Shown piece after piece: positions 44,168 through 54,633 of a stretch of DNA of 64,000 bases. The DNA comes from DASVBE01 sp963770375 (GTDB lineage Bacteria > Actinomycetota > Actinomycetes > Streptosporangiales > Streptosporangiaceae), in contig CAVYPM010000025.1 in NCBI GenBank assembly GCA_963770375.1, positions 62,001 to 126,000 of the forward strand, in the 5' to 3' direction. The notes under the pieces were generated by a model. The model ran no database searches and was not told the origin of the DNA. It was given only the letters and a program-made list of their open reading frames with translations. The position numbers were made by a program, and so were the translations under genes. Every line of letters begins with the position of its first letter. Position 1 is the stretch's first letter.

Positions 44168-46668
44168 CTACAGCGTGCGCAGCAGCGCGGCGGAGTGAGT
44201 GCGGCCGGCGACCGCCGCCGGGATCGCGGTGAGCAGGCTGCCCACGGCGGCCAGCAGCAGCACGCCGAGGCCCAGCGTGGCCAGCGGGACCTCGGTGACC
44301 GGCACGGCGCCGAGCGAGCCGGCGAACGCCGCCCAGGCCCACCGGCCGGCCGCGACGCCCAGCGGCAGCCCGGCGGCCACGGCCAGGCCCAGGATCAGCC
44401 CGGTCTGCCAGGTGACGACCCGCCACAGCTGCCCTCGGGTCATGCCCAGCGCCTTGAGCAGGGCCAGTTCCTGGCGCCGCCGCCGGACCGAGCTGAGCAC
44501 GGTCAGCCCGATCGACAGCACCGCGGCCGCGGCCAGCCCGGTGGCCAGGGCCCGCGGCAGGCCGCCCAGCTGGGCCGCATTGTGCACCGACGAGGAGACC
44601 GCGGTGGGCACCTCGTAGGTCCCGCCGGGCTGGCCGTCCGGGTTCGCGGACACGATCCGGTGCACGAGCGCGCTGCGCTGGGCCGCGGTGCTGCCGGGCA
44701 CCAGGTCGATCGCGACCGCGCTGGGCAGGGCCAGATCCAGCGAATCCTGCCGGGTCACCGGCCCCGGCGGATGGCCCTGCACGGCCAGCAGGGCGTCCTC
44801 GGTCATCATCGCGCCGCGGCCGAGCGACACGTGGTCCCCGGTGGCCAGGCCGAACGAGGGCAGCGCCACCGTGCCGGTAATGGTCAGGGTCTGGGCGTTC
44901 TTCCCGGTGCCGACCCGGACCGTGTCGCCGATGTGCTTGCCCAGCTGGCGCAGGGTCGTCTCGCCCAGCTCGATCTGGCGGCTGCTGGCCAGCGGCTGGC
45001 CGCGGATCGTCGGCGGCTGGACCGGCTCCCCGTGCCGGGCGATGCCCATGACCGGCAGAACATGCCCGTCCAGGGGCTCCTGGGCGAAGGCCAGCTCGGA
45101 CCAGCCCGCCACGGCCGGCTGGCCGGTGATCAGCCGGCTGAGTGCCCCCGGCTGGAACTGGCTGAACCCGGCCTGGGCCTGCAGAACTACGTCCCAGTTC
45201 CAGCCGTACCGGGCCGGGTGCGTGGTCAGCCCGGTCAGGCTGGCCCCGAAGACCACGCTGGTGACCACCGCGGTGACTGCGGCGGCCGAGCCGGCCAGCA
45301 CCGAGCGGACCGGCACCGCCCGGGTCCCGGCTCCGGGCTCCAGCGCGTTGCGGCTGCCGATCACCGCGGTGGGCGGCAGCCCGGCCCTGGCCGCCGCGGC
45401 GGCCACCGCGGACGGGTGGCCCGCGGCCGGGGCGGTGCGCTGCCGGGCGGACCGTGCCGCGAGCAGTGCGAGCAGGCCGGTGAGCAGGAGGACGGCCACG
45501 GCCGCGCCGCCGCCCAGGACCAGGGCGTCGGCGTGCACGCCGCGGGCCGGGTCGAACCGGCGGACCGGGCCGACCGGGGCGAGCGGGGACAGCGCGACGG
45601 CGCCGGCCACGGCCAGCGCCGTGCCGGCCGCGATGGCCACGGCCCCGGGCAGCGCGGTGGCCAGCGCGGCCTGGGCCCGGGTCGCGCCGAGCATCCGGGC
45701 CGTGCCGGCCGCCGCCGCGGACCGGCTGACCAGCTGGGTCAGGCCCTGGCCGGTCAGGACCAGCAGGGCCAGCGCGGCGATGCCGCCGAAGATGGCCAGC
45801 GCGGCCACCAGTCGGGCCGGATCGAATCGCGGACCTGGTCCCGGGTAATGTCCGCGCGCCGGATGTCGAACGACAGGTCGGCGTGCGGGTTGCCGGTCAG
45901 TCGGCGCTCCCTGGCGACCATGTGCGCGGCCAGCCCGGCCAGCTCCCGCTGGAGGGCCGGGATCCCGGCGGTGCCGTGGGCCAGCCGGGCCGCGACCCAC
46001 GCGTAGCCGTAGAAGGGGAGCGCCTGACGGGTGGCGCCGGGCGGCAGGATGGCGAACACCGCCGTGTCGGTGGAGTCGACCAGCACCGGCGGCAGCTCGA
46101 CGATCGCGGCGACCCGGAAGGACTTCCTGACGACGGGGCCGACCGGGCCGCGGTTGCCGAACCGCACGAACGCGTAGGTGACCTGGCCGCCGAGCCGGGC
46201 GTGCAGCGGCTTGACGGCGCTGGCGGCGAGCACGATCTGGCCGGTGGCCGAGACCGGCGGCAGCCGCCCGGCCAGCACCGTCATCTGGTCCTGGGTCCAG
46301 TACTCGCCGTCCAGGCTGCCGTTCAGCGGCGGCACGCTGGCGGACCGGTCGACGCGGCCGCCGATCACCGGCGCGGCGGACAGGCCCAGGTAGGGGGCGC
46401 TGGCGGTGATCCCGGGCAGCTGCCGGATCAGCCGGATCGGCCGCAGCACCGGCTCGGCGGGCAGCTTGCCGGGCACGTTCACGAACACGTCGCTGGCCCG
46501 GATCGCGGTGAGATACCGGTCGTAGGCCCCGGCCGTGCGCCGCGCCCCCGCGACGGCGCCCAGCGCCACCGCGCCGAGCAGCCCGGTGAGCAGGGCCAGC
46601 GCCACGGCCTGCCGCCAGGACGGCTGGCCGGCCAGGCGCCACCAGTACCGTGCTGCGCTCACCGGCAT
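44168..46668 (-). CDS. FtsX/MacB-type ABC permease (one frameshift)
   Basis: About 830 residues, DUF214/FtsX family with an N-terminal helix (about 18-40), a large extracytoplasmic domain, a first FtsX core (LVAALAIFGGIAALALLVLTG), a middle block with two more helices, a second extracytoplasmic domain and a C-terminal FtsX core (LSSVRRRRQELALLKALGMTRGQLWRVVTWQ). The frame breaks near 45820-45831; one missing base joins TRDQVR to RFDPARLVAALAIFGG. No ATPase gene is adjacent. The orphan LolD-like ATPase at 58007-58774 is a possible but distant partner. Confidence 0.83.
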
Positions 46669-46789
46669 CTCCCCTCCCCGGCTATTGTCGGGGATCCCGG
46701 AAGCCCAGGTCAGGGCGCCGGCACCACCGTGCTGGGCGTGCCAGCACCACCATAGGCGCGGGTCCAGGAGCTCGGGTCCGGGTCCGGGG

Positions 46790-48862
46790 TCAGGCCCGGC
46801 CGGGCCCGGCGGCGGCGAACGGTAACGCCGCGTGTGCCTGCCAGCGGCGCAGGCCGCCGCTGGCGATCACGTGCAGCACCAGGTCGGCCGCGTTGCCCGC
46901 GGCGATCGCGTGCGCCCGGTCGGTCTTGGCGTGGCCCCAGTCGGAGATCGCCTTCACCATGATCCAGTCAGGCTTCGGGTCCTGCGCCGCGGCCTCGTAC
47001 ACCGCGATGCCTTCCATCTCGCCGGCGATCGCGTCCGGGTAGTCCCGGCGCAGCTGGGCCACGACCGTGCGGGAGTTGACCAGCATGCTGGAGCACAGCA
47101 CGGTGCCGGTGTGCGCCCGGGCCGCGGTCCAGGTCCGCAGGCCGTCGTGAAACCGGTCGAGCAGCCGGGGGGAGCAGCCCGCGTTGACCCCGCGCGGGAT
47201 CACCGGCTGGGCCGGATGGTCGGTCACCTTGCGAGGGTCGATGTGGTGCACCCGCTGGGCCACGATCACGTCGCCGACCTGCTGGCCCTGGTCGGGGCGC
47301 AGCCCGTAGCAGATGCCGGTCAGGATCACGTAGTCCGGGCGGCAGTGCCGGATGGCGGCCCGCGCGGTGCCGGGCATCCCGGCCGCCGACGCGGCGCCCT
47401 GCTCGCCCGCCCGGGCCAGCATGACCTCGGTGCCGGCGACCCGGCCCAGCGAGTAGACGACCCGGTCGCCGGACGTGTCGGTGGAGGCCGGGGTGCCCGA
47501 CAGCCGGTGCGCCGCGCCGAGCACGGCGTCGCGTTCCCGGTCGGTCACGACCAGGATCAGCACCCGGGCGGCGGCCGCCGCGGCGCTGATCCGCTCGGCG
47601 TAGTCCCGGCTGGCCCGGCGGTTGCGGGCGATCTCCTGACGGGTGGCCACCATGCCGACCACGACGAGCATGGCCGAGGCAGCGCTGATCACCCAGCCCA
47701 GCACGGCGTCCCGCAGGGTGCCGGGGGCCACCCCGGGCGGGTCGCTGAACAGCAGCCGCTGCACCAGCCAGCGGGCCGCGGTGCCGTAGCTGGCGGGCCG
47801 CCCGGGGCAGGAGACCGCCAGGCAGGACGCGGCTTCGTGGCGGGCCACGAACCCCGCGCTGGCGGCCACGGCCAGGCCCAGCCCGGACAGGTACAGCAGC
47901 AGGAAACCGCCGCCGGTCACCCGCCGGGCCGGGACCCGCTCCAGCCGGCCCGGCGAGGCCAGCAGGATCACCCCGCTGCAGGCCGGGTCCCCGCCGAGGG
48001 CCCAGGCCGACCGGGCCAGCGCGGACCGGGCCGCCTCCGTGGTGATCCCGTGGACCAGGACGACGATCGTCTCGGTGATGTCGAGGTCGCCGATCCTGGC
48101 GGTGTGGCTGACCGCCTGCTGCAGGTCAGCCCGGATCAGCCCGGCCATCTGCTGGGTGAGGCGCTGCGCCAGCAACTCGGCCCGGGCCGCGTCGGGCTGG
48201 TGGAACAACGGGACGGACCAGTGCTGGCTGGGCAGGGAGCCGGCCGGGGCGCCGGGCGTGGCTGGTGCACCGGGCGGGGCCGGCCGGGCCGGCGCATCCG
48301 GTCCGGTGGGCGCGGTGGGCGCGGCCGGCGCGCCCGGGCGGGCCATCGACCACAGCTGGCCGATCAGCATGGCGGTCATGAACGCCGCCACCCACAGCAG
48401 GGCGAGCAGGGCCGTGGCGACGGCCACCGCCCGGGCGTCCGGCGCGCAGGCCGCGCCGGCCAGCAGCAGGGCCATCGGCGGCCCGGCGAACAGGACCACG
48501 TCCCAGTGCCGGTCGAGCCGCCGGGCCAGGCGCAGCGGCCAGCCGCCGCCGGTGACCGGCGGTCCGCTGGCGGGCCTGCGGAGCACGGCGAACCCGTCGC
48601 CCAGCTCGGCCAGCAGCCCGTCCCTGGAGGCGAGGCACATCTGCACGGCGAGCGGGGCCCGGCAGCGGACCAGGCCGAGCACGCTGCGTGGCCGGGCGGC
48701 GGCCAGCACCTGGGCGGCCAGCGGCTCCCGGTGGATCCGGCCGGCGGCCGTCCGGGCCTGCCGGAGCGTCCAGAACGTCTGCTCGCTCTGGACGGCCAGG
48801 CCGCCCCCGGCGTCCGCCCAGAGCAGCCGCCGCCCTGGCAGCTCACTGACGACTTTGCTCAC
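46790..48862 (-). CDS. Membrane protein with C-terminal nucleosidase (PNP/MTAN) domain
   Basis: 690 residues, GTG start with GGGAGAG seven bases upstream. Two transmembrane pairs are visible (about 122-167 and 320-415), separated by a Pro/Ala linker (about 172-210) and a soluble domain. Residues about 435-680 are a phosphorylase-superfamily nucleosidase: LILVVTDRERDAVLG, ILTGICYGLRPDQGQQVGDVIVA, the ribose-binding GEMEGIAVYEAA and the catalytic VKAISDWG (Asp) are all kept, so it should be active on a purine nucleoside or nucleotide. Membrane-linked PNP domains are known as effectors in immunity-like conflict systems; that role here is inference from the neighbouring STAND gene. Confidence 0.8.
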   Translation of the reverse strand: MSKVVSELPGRRLLWADAGGGLAVQSEQTFWTLRQARTAAGRIHREPLAAQVLAAARPRSVLGLVRCRAPLAVQMCLASRDGLLAELGDGFAVLRRPASGPPVTGGGWPLRLARRLDRHWDVVLFAGPPMALLLAGAACAPDARAVAVATALLALLWVAAFMTAMLIGQLWSMARPGAPAAPTAPTGPDAPARPAPPGAPATPGAPAGSLPSQHWSVPLFHQPDAARAELLAQRLTQQMAGLIRADLQQAVSHTARIGDLDITETIVVLVHGITTEAARSALARSAWALGGDPACSGVILLASPGRLERVPARRVTGGGFLLLYLSGLGLAVAASAGFVARHEAASCLAVSCPGRPASYGTAARWLVQRLLFSDPPGVAPGTLRDAVLGWVISAASAMLVVVGMVATRQEIARNRRASRDYAERISAAAAAARVLILVVTDRERDAVLGAAHRLSGTPASTDTSGDRVVYSLGRVAGTEVMLARAGEQGAASAAGMPGTARAAIRHCRPDYVILTGICYGLRPDQGQQVGDVIVAQRVHHIDPRKVTDHPAQPVIPRGVNAGCSPRLLDRFHDGLRTWTAARAHTGTVLCSSMLVNSRTVVAQLRRDYPDAIAGEMEGIAVYEAAAQDPKPDWIMVKAISDWGHAKTDRAHAIAAGNAADLVLHVIASGGLRRWQAHAALPFAAAGPGRA

Positions 48863-48928
48863 CTGCTGGCTCTCCCTGGAAAGGCGCCTGAGCGCCGGGA
48901 TAGGGCGGTCCCAGAGTGCAGGCCTCCT

Positions 48929-49762
48929 CTACCGAGGATCTACCGCGGTGGCCGCCATCAGCGTGGCGACGGCATTCCTGCTGACCGCCCGCCCGCCTCC
49001 GGCAATGCACGGCCACAGTTCCGCAATTGCGTTATCGGCCAGCACCCAGGTCAGGTCTTTCGGTCCGCCGGCAGGTAAGGTTATTTCGCCCTTAGCGGTT
49101 CGGTGGACGACCACGGCGGCCATTACCCGGTGGTTTCTGGGCAGCAGGCCGGCCCACTGGCGGGCCGCCGTCCGCAGCGCCTGCACGGACTGCCCGATGT
49201 AGATGCCGTCGCAGCGGATCCGCCCGTCGGGGCCGGCCTCGTACCGCCCGGGCGGCCAGGCCACCGACTCCACCAGGACCAGCCGGCGGCCGGCGCTGAT
49301 CGCGTGCGGGACGAGCGGCAGGCTGGGGTCGGCGGGCCGGACGCCATGGAAGATCCGGACCGAGGGATCCGAGGCCAGGTCGGTGAGCAGGACGCCGGTC
49401 CGGGCGGCGACTTCGCGGGTGGTGCTGCCGATCGGGCGCAGCGGGCGTTGCTCACTATCGGTAATCGCGTTGAGGTTACCGAAATACCGCTGCTCCAGCG
49501 CGGACCCCGGGATTATCGAATGCAGCCGCCGGGAGGCGGTCACCCGGCGGGTCAGGGCCAGCGCGAACAGCACCGAGGCGCCCAGTATCACCACCCGGAG
49601 TGTCGCGCCCCAGCCGAGCTGGGTGAACACCGACGCGGCGGCGACAAGGCTGGCCAGGGCGATCAGCCAGCCCACGGCCAGGGCAGTCATCGCGCCGGTG
49701 CTCGCGGCGCGGTCTGACCCGTAACGGGTCGCATTGGCGTAGCGGTCAGCCAGCTTGATCAT
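48929..49762 (-). CDS. Two-span membrane protein with a degenerate NERD-like domain
   Basis: 277 residues from ATG 49762; GTG 49819 is an alternative start. Two adjacent transmembrane helices (about 25-75) precede a soluble domain with TGVLLTDLASDPSVRIFHGVRPADPSLPLVPHAISAGRRLVLVESVAWPPGRY. This looks like a nuclease-related (NERD) core, HxxxxGxxLVLVES-x-W, but the usual Asp-Lys pair is changed to Glu-Ser/Val. It may be a non-catalytic binding version. It is 66 nt upstream of the nucleosidase gene on the same strand and divergent from the SARP-STAND gene. Confidence 0.6.
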   Translation of the reverse strand: MIKLADRYANATRYGSDRAASTGAMTALAVGWLIALASLVAAASVFTQLGWGATLRVVILGASVLFALALTRRVTASRRLHSIIPGSALEQRYFGNLNAITDSEQRPLRPIGSTTREVAARTGVLLTDLASDPSVRIFHGVRPADPSLPLVPHAISAGRRLVLVESVAWPPGRYEAGPDGRIRCDGIYIGQSVQALRTAARQWAGLLPRNHRVMAAVVVHRTAKGEITLPAGGPKDLTWVLADNAIAELWPCIAGGGRAVSRNAVATLMAATAVDPR

Positions 49763-49836
49763 TCTTGCCGCACCGTCACTCTCGGTTGTGAATACCGTTA
49801 CAGAGTGACATTTAGACACGGTGTACTACCGGTGGG

Positions 49837-49854
49837 CTTCCGTTTGCCTTCCTT
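49837..49854. promoter_or_regulatory. SARP-like heptamer direct repeats
   Basis: CTTCCGT (49837-49843), 4 bp, CTTCCTT (49848-49854): two heptamers with an 11-bp period, the classic operator form of SARP regulators. A partial inverted copy, CGGAAGG, follows. Located in the divergent promoter region, so a site for auto-control by the adjacent SARP-type gene is plausible. Confidence 0.45.
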
Positions 49855-49950
49855 AGCTAGCGGAAGGTTCCGGCTTAACGGGATTGGTCGCGTTCCCGGG
49901 ACTTTGCGCGTAATGTTGCTTTCTCGCGCGGGTGGAACGGGGAGGCGCGC

Positions 49951-52900
49951 GTGATCTACCGGCTGCTGGGGGATCTGGAAATCACCGGGGACGGCGGCCG
50001 TCCCCTGGCTCTGCCGACCGGTAAGGCGCTGGCCGTGCTGGCCGCCCTGCTGGTCAATCCGGACCGCCTGGTGACCAAGGCTTACCTGCTGAGGGCGGCT
50101 TGGGGGGACAGCGAGACGCAGGAAGCTCAGCTGCACAAGTCCATCAACGCCGTGCGGCGGGTGCTGGGGCTGATCGGGCGCCGGGATCACCTCATCACCC
50201 ATCAGAAGTCCGGGTATCTGCTCCAGGTCGGCGAGGACCTGGACATGGTCGTGTTCCGCAAGCTGGTGCGCCAGGCCGAGGAGGCAGCGGGCAGCGGCCG
50301 GCACGACTCCGAGGCTGGCCTGCTGCGGGAGGCGCTGGGCCTGTGGCGGGGGCCGCACCCGCTGTCCAACGTGCCCGAGGTCCTGCTGCGGGAGGAGCGG
50401 GAGGCGCTGGAGAGCCGGCGGAAGCTGGCTGCGGTGCGGCTGTTCGACCTGGAACTGGCGGCCCGCAATTACGCCGTGGTGCAGGCCGAGGCGACCTCGC
50501 TGGCCGGGGACTTCCCCGCCGATCAGCGGCTGTGCGAGCAGCTGATGATCGCCGCGTACCGCAACGGCCACGGGGCCGACGCCAGCGCCCTCTACGAGCG
50601 GCACGCCCGCGTGCTGGAGGAGCAGACCGGCAGCCCGCCGGATCCGGCGCTGCGCAACCTGGCCTACGCGATCGGGGGTTCCGACGAGGAGGCCGTGACC
50701 CGGGCGGAACAGGCCATTGCCCGGCGGGCCGGGGCCGGCTCGGTGCCGGTGCCGCGGCCCGGGCGGGCCAGCCCGCGGTGCTGGCCGTCCCCCGGCAGCT
50801 GCCGCCGCGGCCGGCCGACTTCACCGGCCGGGTTGACCTGGTCGCCGAGGTCTCCTGGCTGCTGGGCCGCGAACGCGCGGGCGAGGAGGCGGAACCGCCG
50901 GTGATCGTGATCACCGGGCCCGGCGGGGTGGGCAAGAGCGCGCTGGCCCTGGAGGTGGCGCACCGGTCGGCGGACAGGTATCCCGGCGGCCAGCTGTACC
51001 TGGATCTGGGCGGCACCACCAGCGAGCCGGTCCCGCCGGGCGAGGCGCTGGCCCAGTTCCTGCGGGCCTTCGGGGTGGATAAGGTGCCCGACCTGGTGGC
51101 CGAGCGGGCCGCGCAGTTCCGCAGCCTGCTGGCCGGCCGCCGGGTGCTGATCGTGCTCGACGACGCGGGCAGCGGGGCGCAGGTGCGGGCGCTGATCCCG
51201 GCGCATCCCGGCTGCGGCGTGGTGCTGACGTCCCGCCGGCGGCTGGCCGACCTGGACGTGACCCACCACCATGTCGCGCCGCTGGCGCCGCTGGACCCGG
51301 CTACCGCCCGGCAGCTGTTCCTGGCCCGGGTCCGCAGCTTCGGCATCGAGCTGCACGGCGACGACGACGCGGTGGACCGGGTGGTCGCGCTGTGCGGCGG
51401 GCTGCCGCTGGCGCTGCGGATCGCGGCGGCGCTGCGCGTGCACCAGGACCCGATGCCCACCGCCGAGCTGGCGGGCTGGCTGGCCCGGCAGGGCCTGGCC
51501 GGGTTCGCGTTCGGTGAGCTGAACCTGAGCCGCACGATCGAGGCCGGCTGCAACCGGCTGGATGGCACCGCCCAGCAGCTGTTCGAGGACCTGGGTCTGC
51601 TCCAGCTGCGCAGCTACGCAATGTGGACCGCGGCGGCGCTGCTGGACGGGCCGGACGGGCTGGGCACCGACCCGGCGCGGGCGCTGGCCGAACTGGCCGC
51701 AGCCAGCATGCTCGAGCCGGTCAGCCCCGGGGTGCGCTACCGCTTCCACGAGCTCACCAGGGACTACGCCCTGGAGCGGGCCAGCAGGCGGCACCCGCAC
51801 CCGGCCGACCGCCGGCCCCGGTGCCAGCGCGCCTACCGGGCGCTGCTCACCCTGGCCCGGCAGGCGCACGCGGCGCTGTACGGCGGCGATTTCGAGATCG
51901 TGCACAGTGACGAGCCGGGCTGGGAGGCGCCTGCGGGGGTCCGCGCCGAGGTCAGCCGGGCGCCGCTGGAGTGGTTCGAAGCCGAGCGGGCCAACATCCG
52001 CGCGGCGGTCAGCCACTGCGCCGAGCTGGGGCTGACCGGGATCTGCTGGGACCTGGCCTTCTCCGCGCACGAGTTCTATACGCTGCGCGGCTACTACGAC
52101 GACTGGTTCGCCACCAGCACCACCGCGCTGGCCGCCTGCCGGGCCGCGGGCGACGTGCGCGGCGAGGGGATCATGCTGACCAGCCTGGGCCAGCCGGCCC
52201 TGGTGGCCAGCCGCGCGGGCCGGGTGTCCGGCCTGGCCGACCTCGACCGCGCGGTCGCGCTGCTGGCCGAGTCCGGCGACGGGCACGGCCGGGCCATCGC
52301 GCTGCGGACGCTGGCCAGCGCGCTGCGCCGCCGCGGGCAGCTGACCCGGCCGCTGCAGCTCTTCGAGGAGGCCCTGGCGGGCTACCAGGCAGCCGGGGAC
52401 ACCGTCGGGGAGTGGCAGGCGCTGCGGCTGATCGGCCAGGCTCACCTGGACCGGGGCGAGCACCACCTGGCCAGGGCCCGGCTCCAGGAGGCCCTGGAGG
52501 TGGCCATGGGCGTGGACGACCCCCGGCTGCGCGCGCAGACCTGGTACTGGGCCGGCCTGGCCTGCCTGGCCGTGGGCGACCTGAAGGGCGCCGAGCCGGC
52601 CTTCCGTGCGCTGCGCGGGGTGTTCCCCCGGCCGCCAGAACTGGGGCACGCGTACGCCCTGCACGGGCAGGCCGAGCTGGCCCGGCAGAACCGCGAGCCG
52701 GAGGTGGCCAGCTCGTTCCTGGCTGTGGCGGCCCGGCTGGCGGACCAGGTGGACGCCACGCTCAAGGGGCGGATCTACCTGTCCGAGGCCCTCCTGCACG
52801 AAGCGGCCGGGCAGGCTGCCTTGCAGCTGCGCGCCCTGGAGCAGGCGGTTGCCTGCTTCGACGGCGGCGCGGCCGCCTACCAGGTGCAGGCGCTGGACGA

Positions 52901-53048
52901 CCTGGCCCGGGCCCGCGCCAGCTACGGCGACTACCCGGCCGCCCAGGCGGCCAGGGACCAGGCCGACAAGCACTACGAGGCGATGGCGCTGCCGGAGGAG
53001 GACCGGGCCTACCGGCACCGGCCCAGCTGGCCAGGCTCGGCCGGCTAA
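49951..53048 (+). CDS. AfsR-like SARP-STAND-TPR regulator (one frameshift)
   Basis: About 1,030 residues after joining. GTG start with GGGGAGG eight bases upstream. N-terminal winged-helix DNA-binding domain (about 1-90; LAVLAALLVNPDRLVTKAYLLRAAWG) and BTAD domain (about 95-245) as in SARP activators. NB-ARC/STAND ATPase follows: Walker A GPGGVGKSALALEVA, Walker B RRVLIVLDDAG, GLPLAL, RYRFHELTRDYALERA. The C-terminal third is TPR helices. The frame breaks near 50755-50775 (after VPRPGRA); one missing base continues to QPAVLAVPRQLPPRPADFTGR. It is divergent from the nucleosidase and NERD-like genes, which are possible targets. Confidence 0.88.
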
Positions 53049-53071
53049 CAGGAACCCCCGGGCGGCTGGGC

Positions 53072-53770
53072 TCAGGATCCGTGCGTGCCGTTGCGCAGGA
53101 TCGGCGGGTACAGCGTCCGGGCCGGGCCGCGCCGGTACAGCGCGGCGGGCCGCCCGGTCTCCGGCGCCCGGCTGCCCCCGGTGGGCAGGACGAAATCCTT
53201 GGTACCGATCACCTTGCGGCTGAAGTTCCGCGGGTCGAGCGGCTCGCCCCACACCGCCTCGTACACCGTCCGCAGGTCGCCGATGGTGAAGGCGGGACCG
53301 CAGAAGGCCGCCGCCAGCGTGGTGTACTCCAGCCGCAGGCGGGCCCGCTCGACCGCGTCGGCCAGGATCGTGTCGTGGTCAAAGGCCAGTGACCCGATGA
53401 TCTTGTCCGCCGGCGCCCACCGGGCTGCCGCCGCGTCTGACCCGGCGACCGGGATCGGCAGGTCAGGGGCTATGGCCAGGTAGGCCACGCTGACTACCCG
53501 GCCCCGCGGGTCCCGGCCGGGCGCGCCGTAGGTGGCCAGCTGCTCCAGGTGGAACGCGCCGCCGTCCAGAGCGGTCTCCTCGGCCAGCTCGCGCTCGGCC
53601 GCCTGCCGCAGGTCCTCCCCGTCGCGGAGGAACCCGCCCGGCAGCGCCGGCTGCCCCTGGTGCGGGTCGTGCGCCCGCTCGATCACCAGGGCCTGCAGCA
53701 GGCCGTCCCGCACGGTCAGGATCGCGAGGTCCACGGCCAGGTACAGCAGCAGGTGATCACGGTCTGGCAT
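53072..53770 (-). CDS. NrtR-like Nudix-related transcriptional regulator
   Basis: 232 residues from ATG 53770 (leaderless). N-terminal Nudix domain with ALPGGFLRDGEDLRQAAERELAEETAL (near-complete Nudix box). C-terminal winged helix: FTIGDLRTVYEAVWGEPLDPRNFSRKV, typical of NrtR/YtfJ-type regulators that sense ADP-ribose or related nucleotides and control NAD metabolism. The Nudix box is largely intact, so hydrolysis is possible. No NAD genes are adjacent, so the target is unknown. Confidence 0.87.
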   Translation of the reverse strand: MPDRDHLLLYLAVDLAILTVRDGLLQALVIERAHDPHQGQPALPGGFLRDGEDLRQAAERELAEETALDGGAFHLEQLATYGAPGRDPRGRVVSVAYLAIAPDLPIPVAGSDAAAARWAPADKIIGSLAFDHDTILADAVERARLRLEYTTLAAAFCGPAFTIGDLRTVYEAVWGEPLDPRNFSRKVIGTKDFVLPTGGSRAPETGRPAALYRRGPARTLYPPILRNGTHGS

Positions 53771-53777
53771 GACCCCG

Positions 53778-53806
53778 AGCCTATTCTTATCGTCTGCTTG
53801 ACACAA
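53778..53806 (-). promoter_or_regulatory. Promoter of the NrtR-like gene
   Basis: Minus strand: TTGTGT (53806-53801), 17-bp spacer, TAGGCT (53783-53778), then seven bases to ATG 53770. One of the best -35/-10 pairs in the window. Just upstream is GTTAAC-GTCA-GTTAGA (53820-53835), a possible operator. Confidence 0.65.
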
Positions 53807-53979
53807 ACCCGATCACAGGGTTAACGTCAGTTAGACATTAAGGCGGCTGGGCCGGCCGGGACGTACGACCGCCCAGCTCACCGCCGATCGCGCGGGCCGC
53901 TCACCGGCGGCCCGCGGCGGGAATCAGTCGCGCGCAAGTTCCCGGGCCATTCCGTCTCACCCACCCGAAGGGAACTGTC

Positions 53980-54141
53980 ATGCGTCTGCGTTGGCGCCGT
54001 CATCTCACTGGAATCGTGGCCGGGACGATCGTGGCCCTGGCGGCTGGCCCTCTCGCCGGGGCCGGGGCCGGAGTGGCCATGGCCGGGCCGATCTGCCCGA
54101 ACGGCACACACTGGGACAACATCACCTTTACCTGCCATTAG
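53980..54141 (+). CDS. 53 aa predicted secreted two-cysteine peptide
   Basis: Short gene missed by length cut-offs. ATG 53980 has AAGGGA eight bases upstream. The product has an Arg-rich n-region (RLRWRRH), a hydrophobic helix (GIVAGTIVALAAGPLAGAGA) and a likely signal-peptidase site after AMA. The mature end would be GPICPNGTHWDNITFTCH, 18 residues with two Cys able to form a disulfide loop. No modifying enzymes are adjacent. It could be a signalling peptide, a small cell-wall protein or a bacteriocin-like factor; I do not recognise it. Confidence 0.6.
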   Translation: MRLRWRRHLTGIVAGTIVALAAGPLAGAGAGVAMAGPICPNGTHWDNITFTCH

Positions 54142-54633
54142 CTCGCCGTCCGGGAAGATCGCCGTCAGACAGACGGAAGAAGCAACCCCCACGCTTGCCC
54201 CTGGTGGGGAAACTCCCTGCCAGGCAGTCAGAGGGCCGGCGGGCCCGTCCGGGCCCGCCGGCGCTCACCCCGGCCACCCTCATGGGCGGCCGCGCGGCTC
54301 CCGGCCACGGGGTCGGCCTCCGGGCCATGGGGTCGGCTCCGTCCGGGGGCCCGGAGCCGGCTCCATCGGCCGCATCCGCTCCACCGGTGCGGCCGCACCC
54401 GCTCGGCTGGCCGCACCGGACCCGCCGGCCGGATCGGATCCTGGCCCGCCCGCTCCGGTACGGACGCGCCGCCGAGGGGCGATCCGGCCGGCGCCCAGCT
54501 TCGGCCGCCGCTAACCGGCCCGCAGCGTGACCGCCGGCGCCGCACCGACGCCAGCACCACCCCGCCCGGGCCGCGCTGGCCGGCAGTACTGCCGCGGGCA
54601 CGCTACGATCACCGCCCAGGGACAGGATCCGGG
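54142..54633. other. Gene-free region between the small peptide and a response regulator
   Basis: About 490 bases. It holds a perfect 13-bp inverted repeat (54235-54247 with 54250-54262), probably the terminator of the peptide gene, and TACGAT (54604-54609), a likely -10 for the downstream regulator. The rest is very GC-rich with no convincing coding frame. Confidence 0.5.
54235..54262 (+). terminator. Hairpin, probable terminator of the 53 aa peptide gene
   Basis: GCCGGCGGGCCCG pairs perfectly with CGGGCCCGCCGGC around TC, starting 94 nt after the peptide stop. No U-tract. Confidence 0.5.

Noticed and set aside
50664..53252. 862-codon minus-strand frame opposite the SARP-STAND gene
   Set aside because: Antisense shadow; low-complexity Gln/Arg/Gly composition and no domain.
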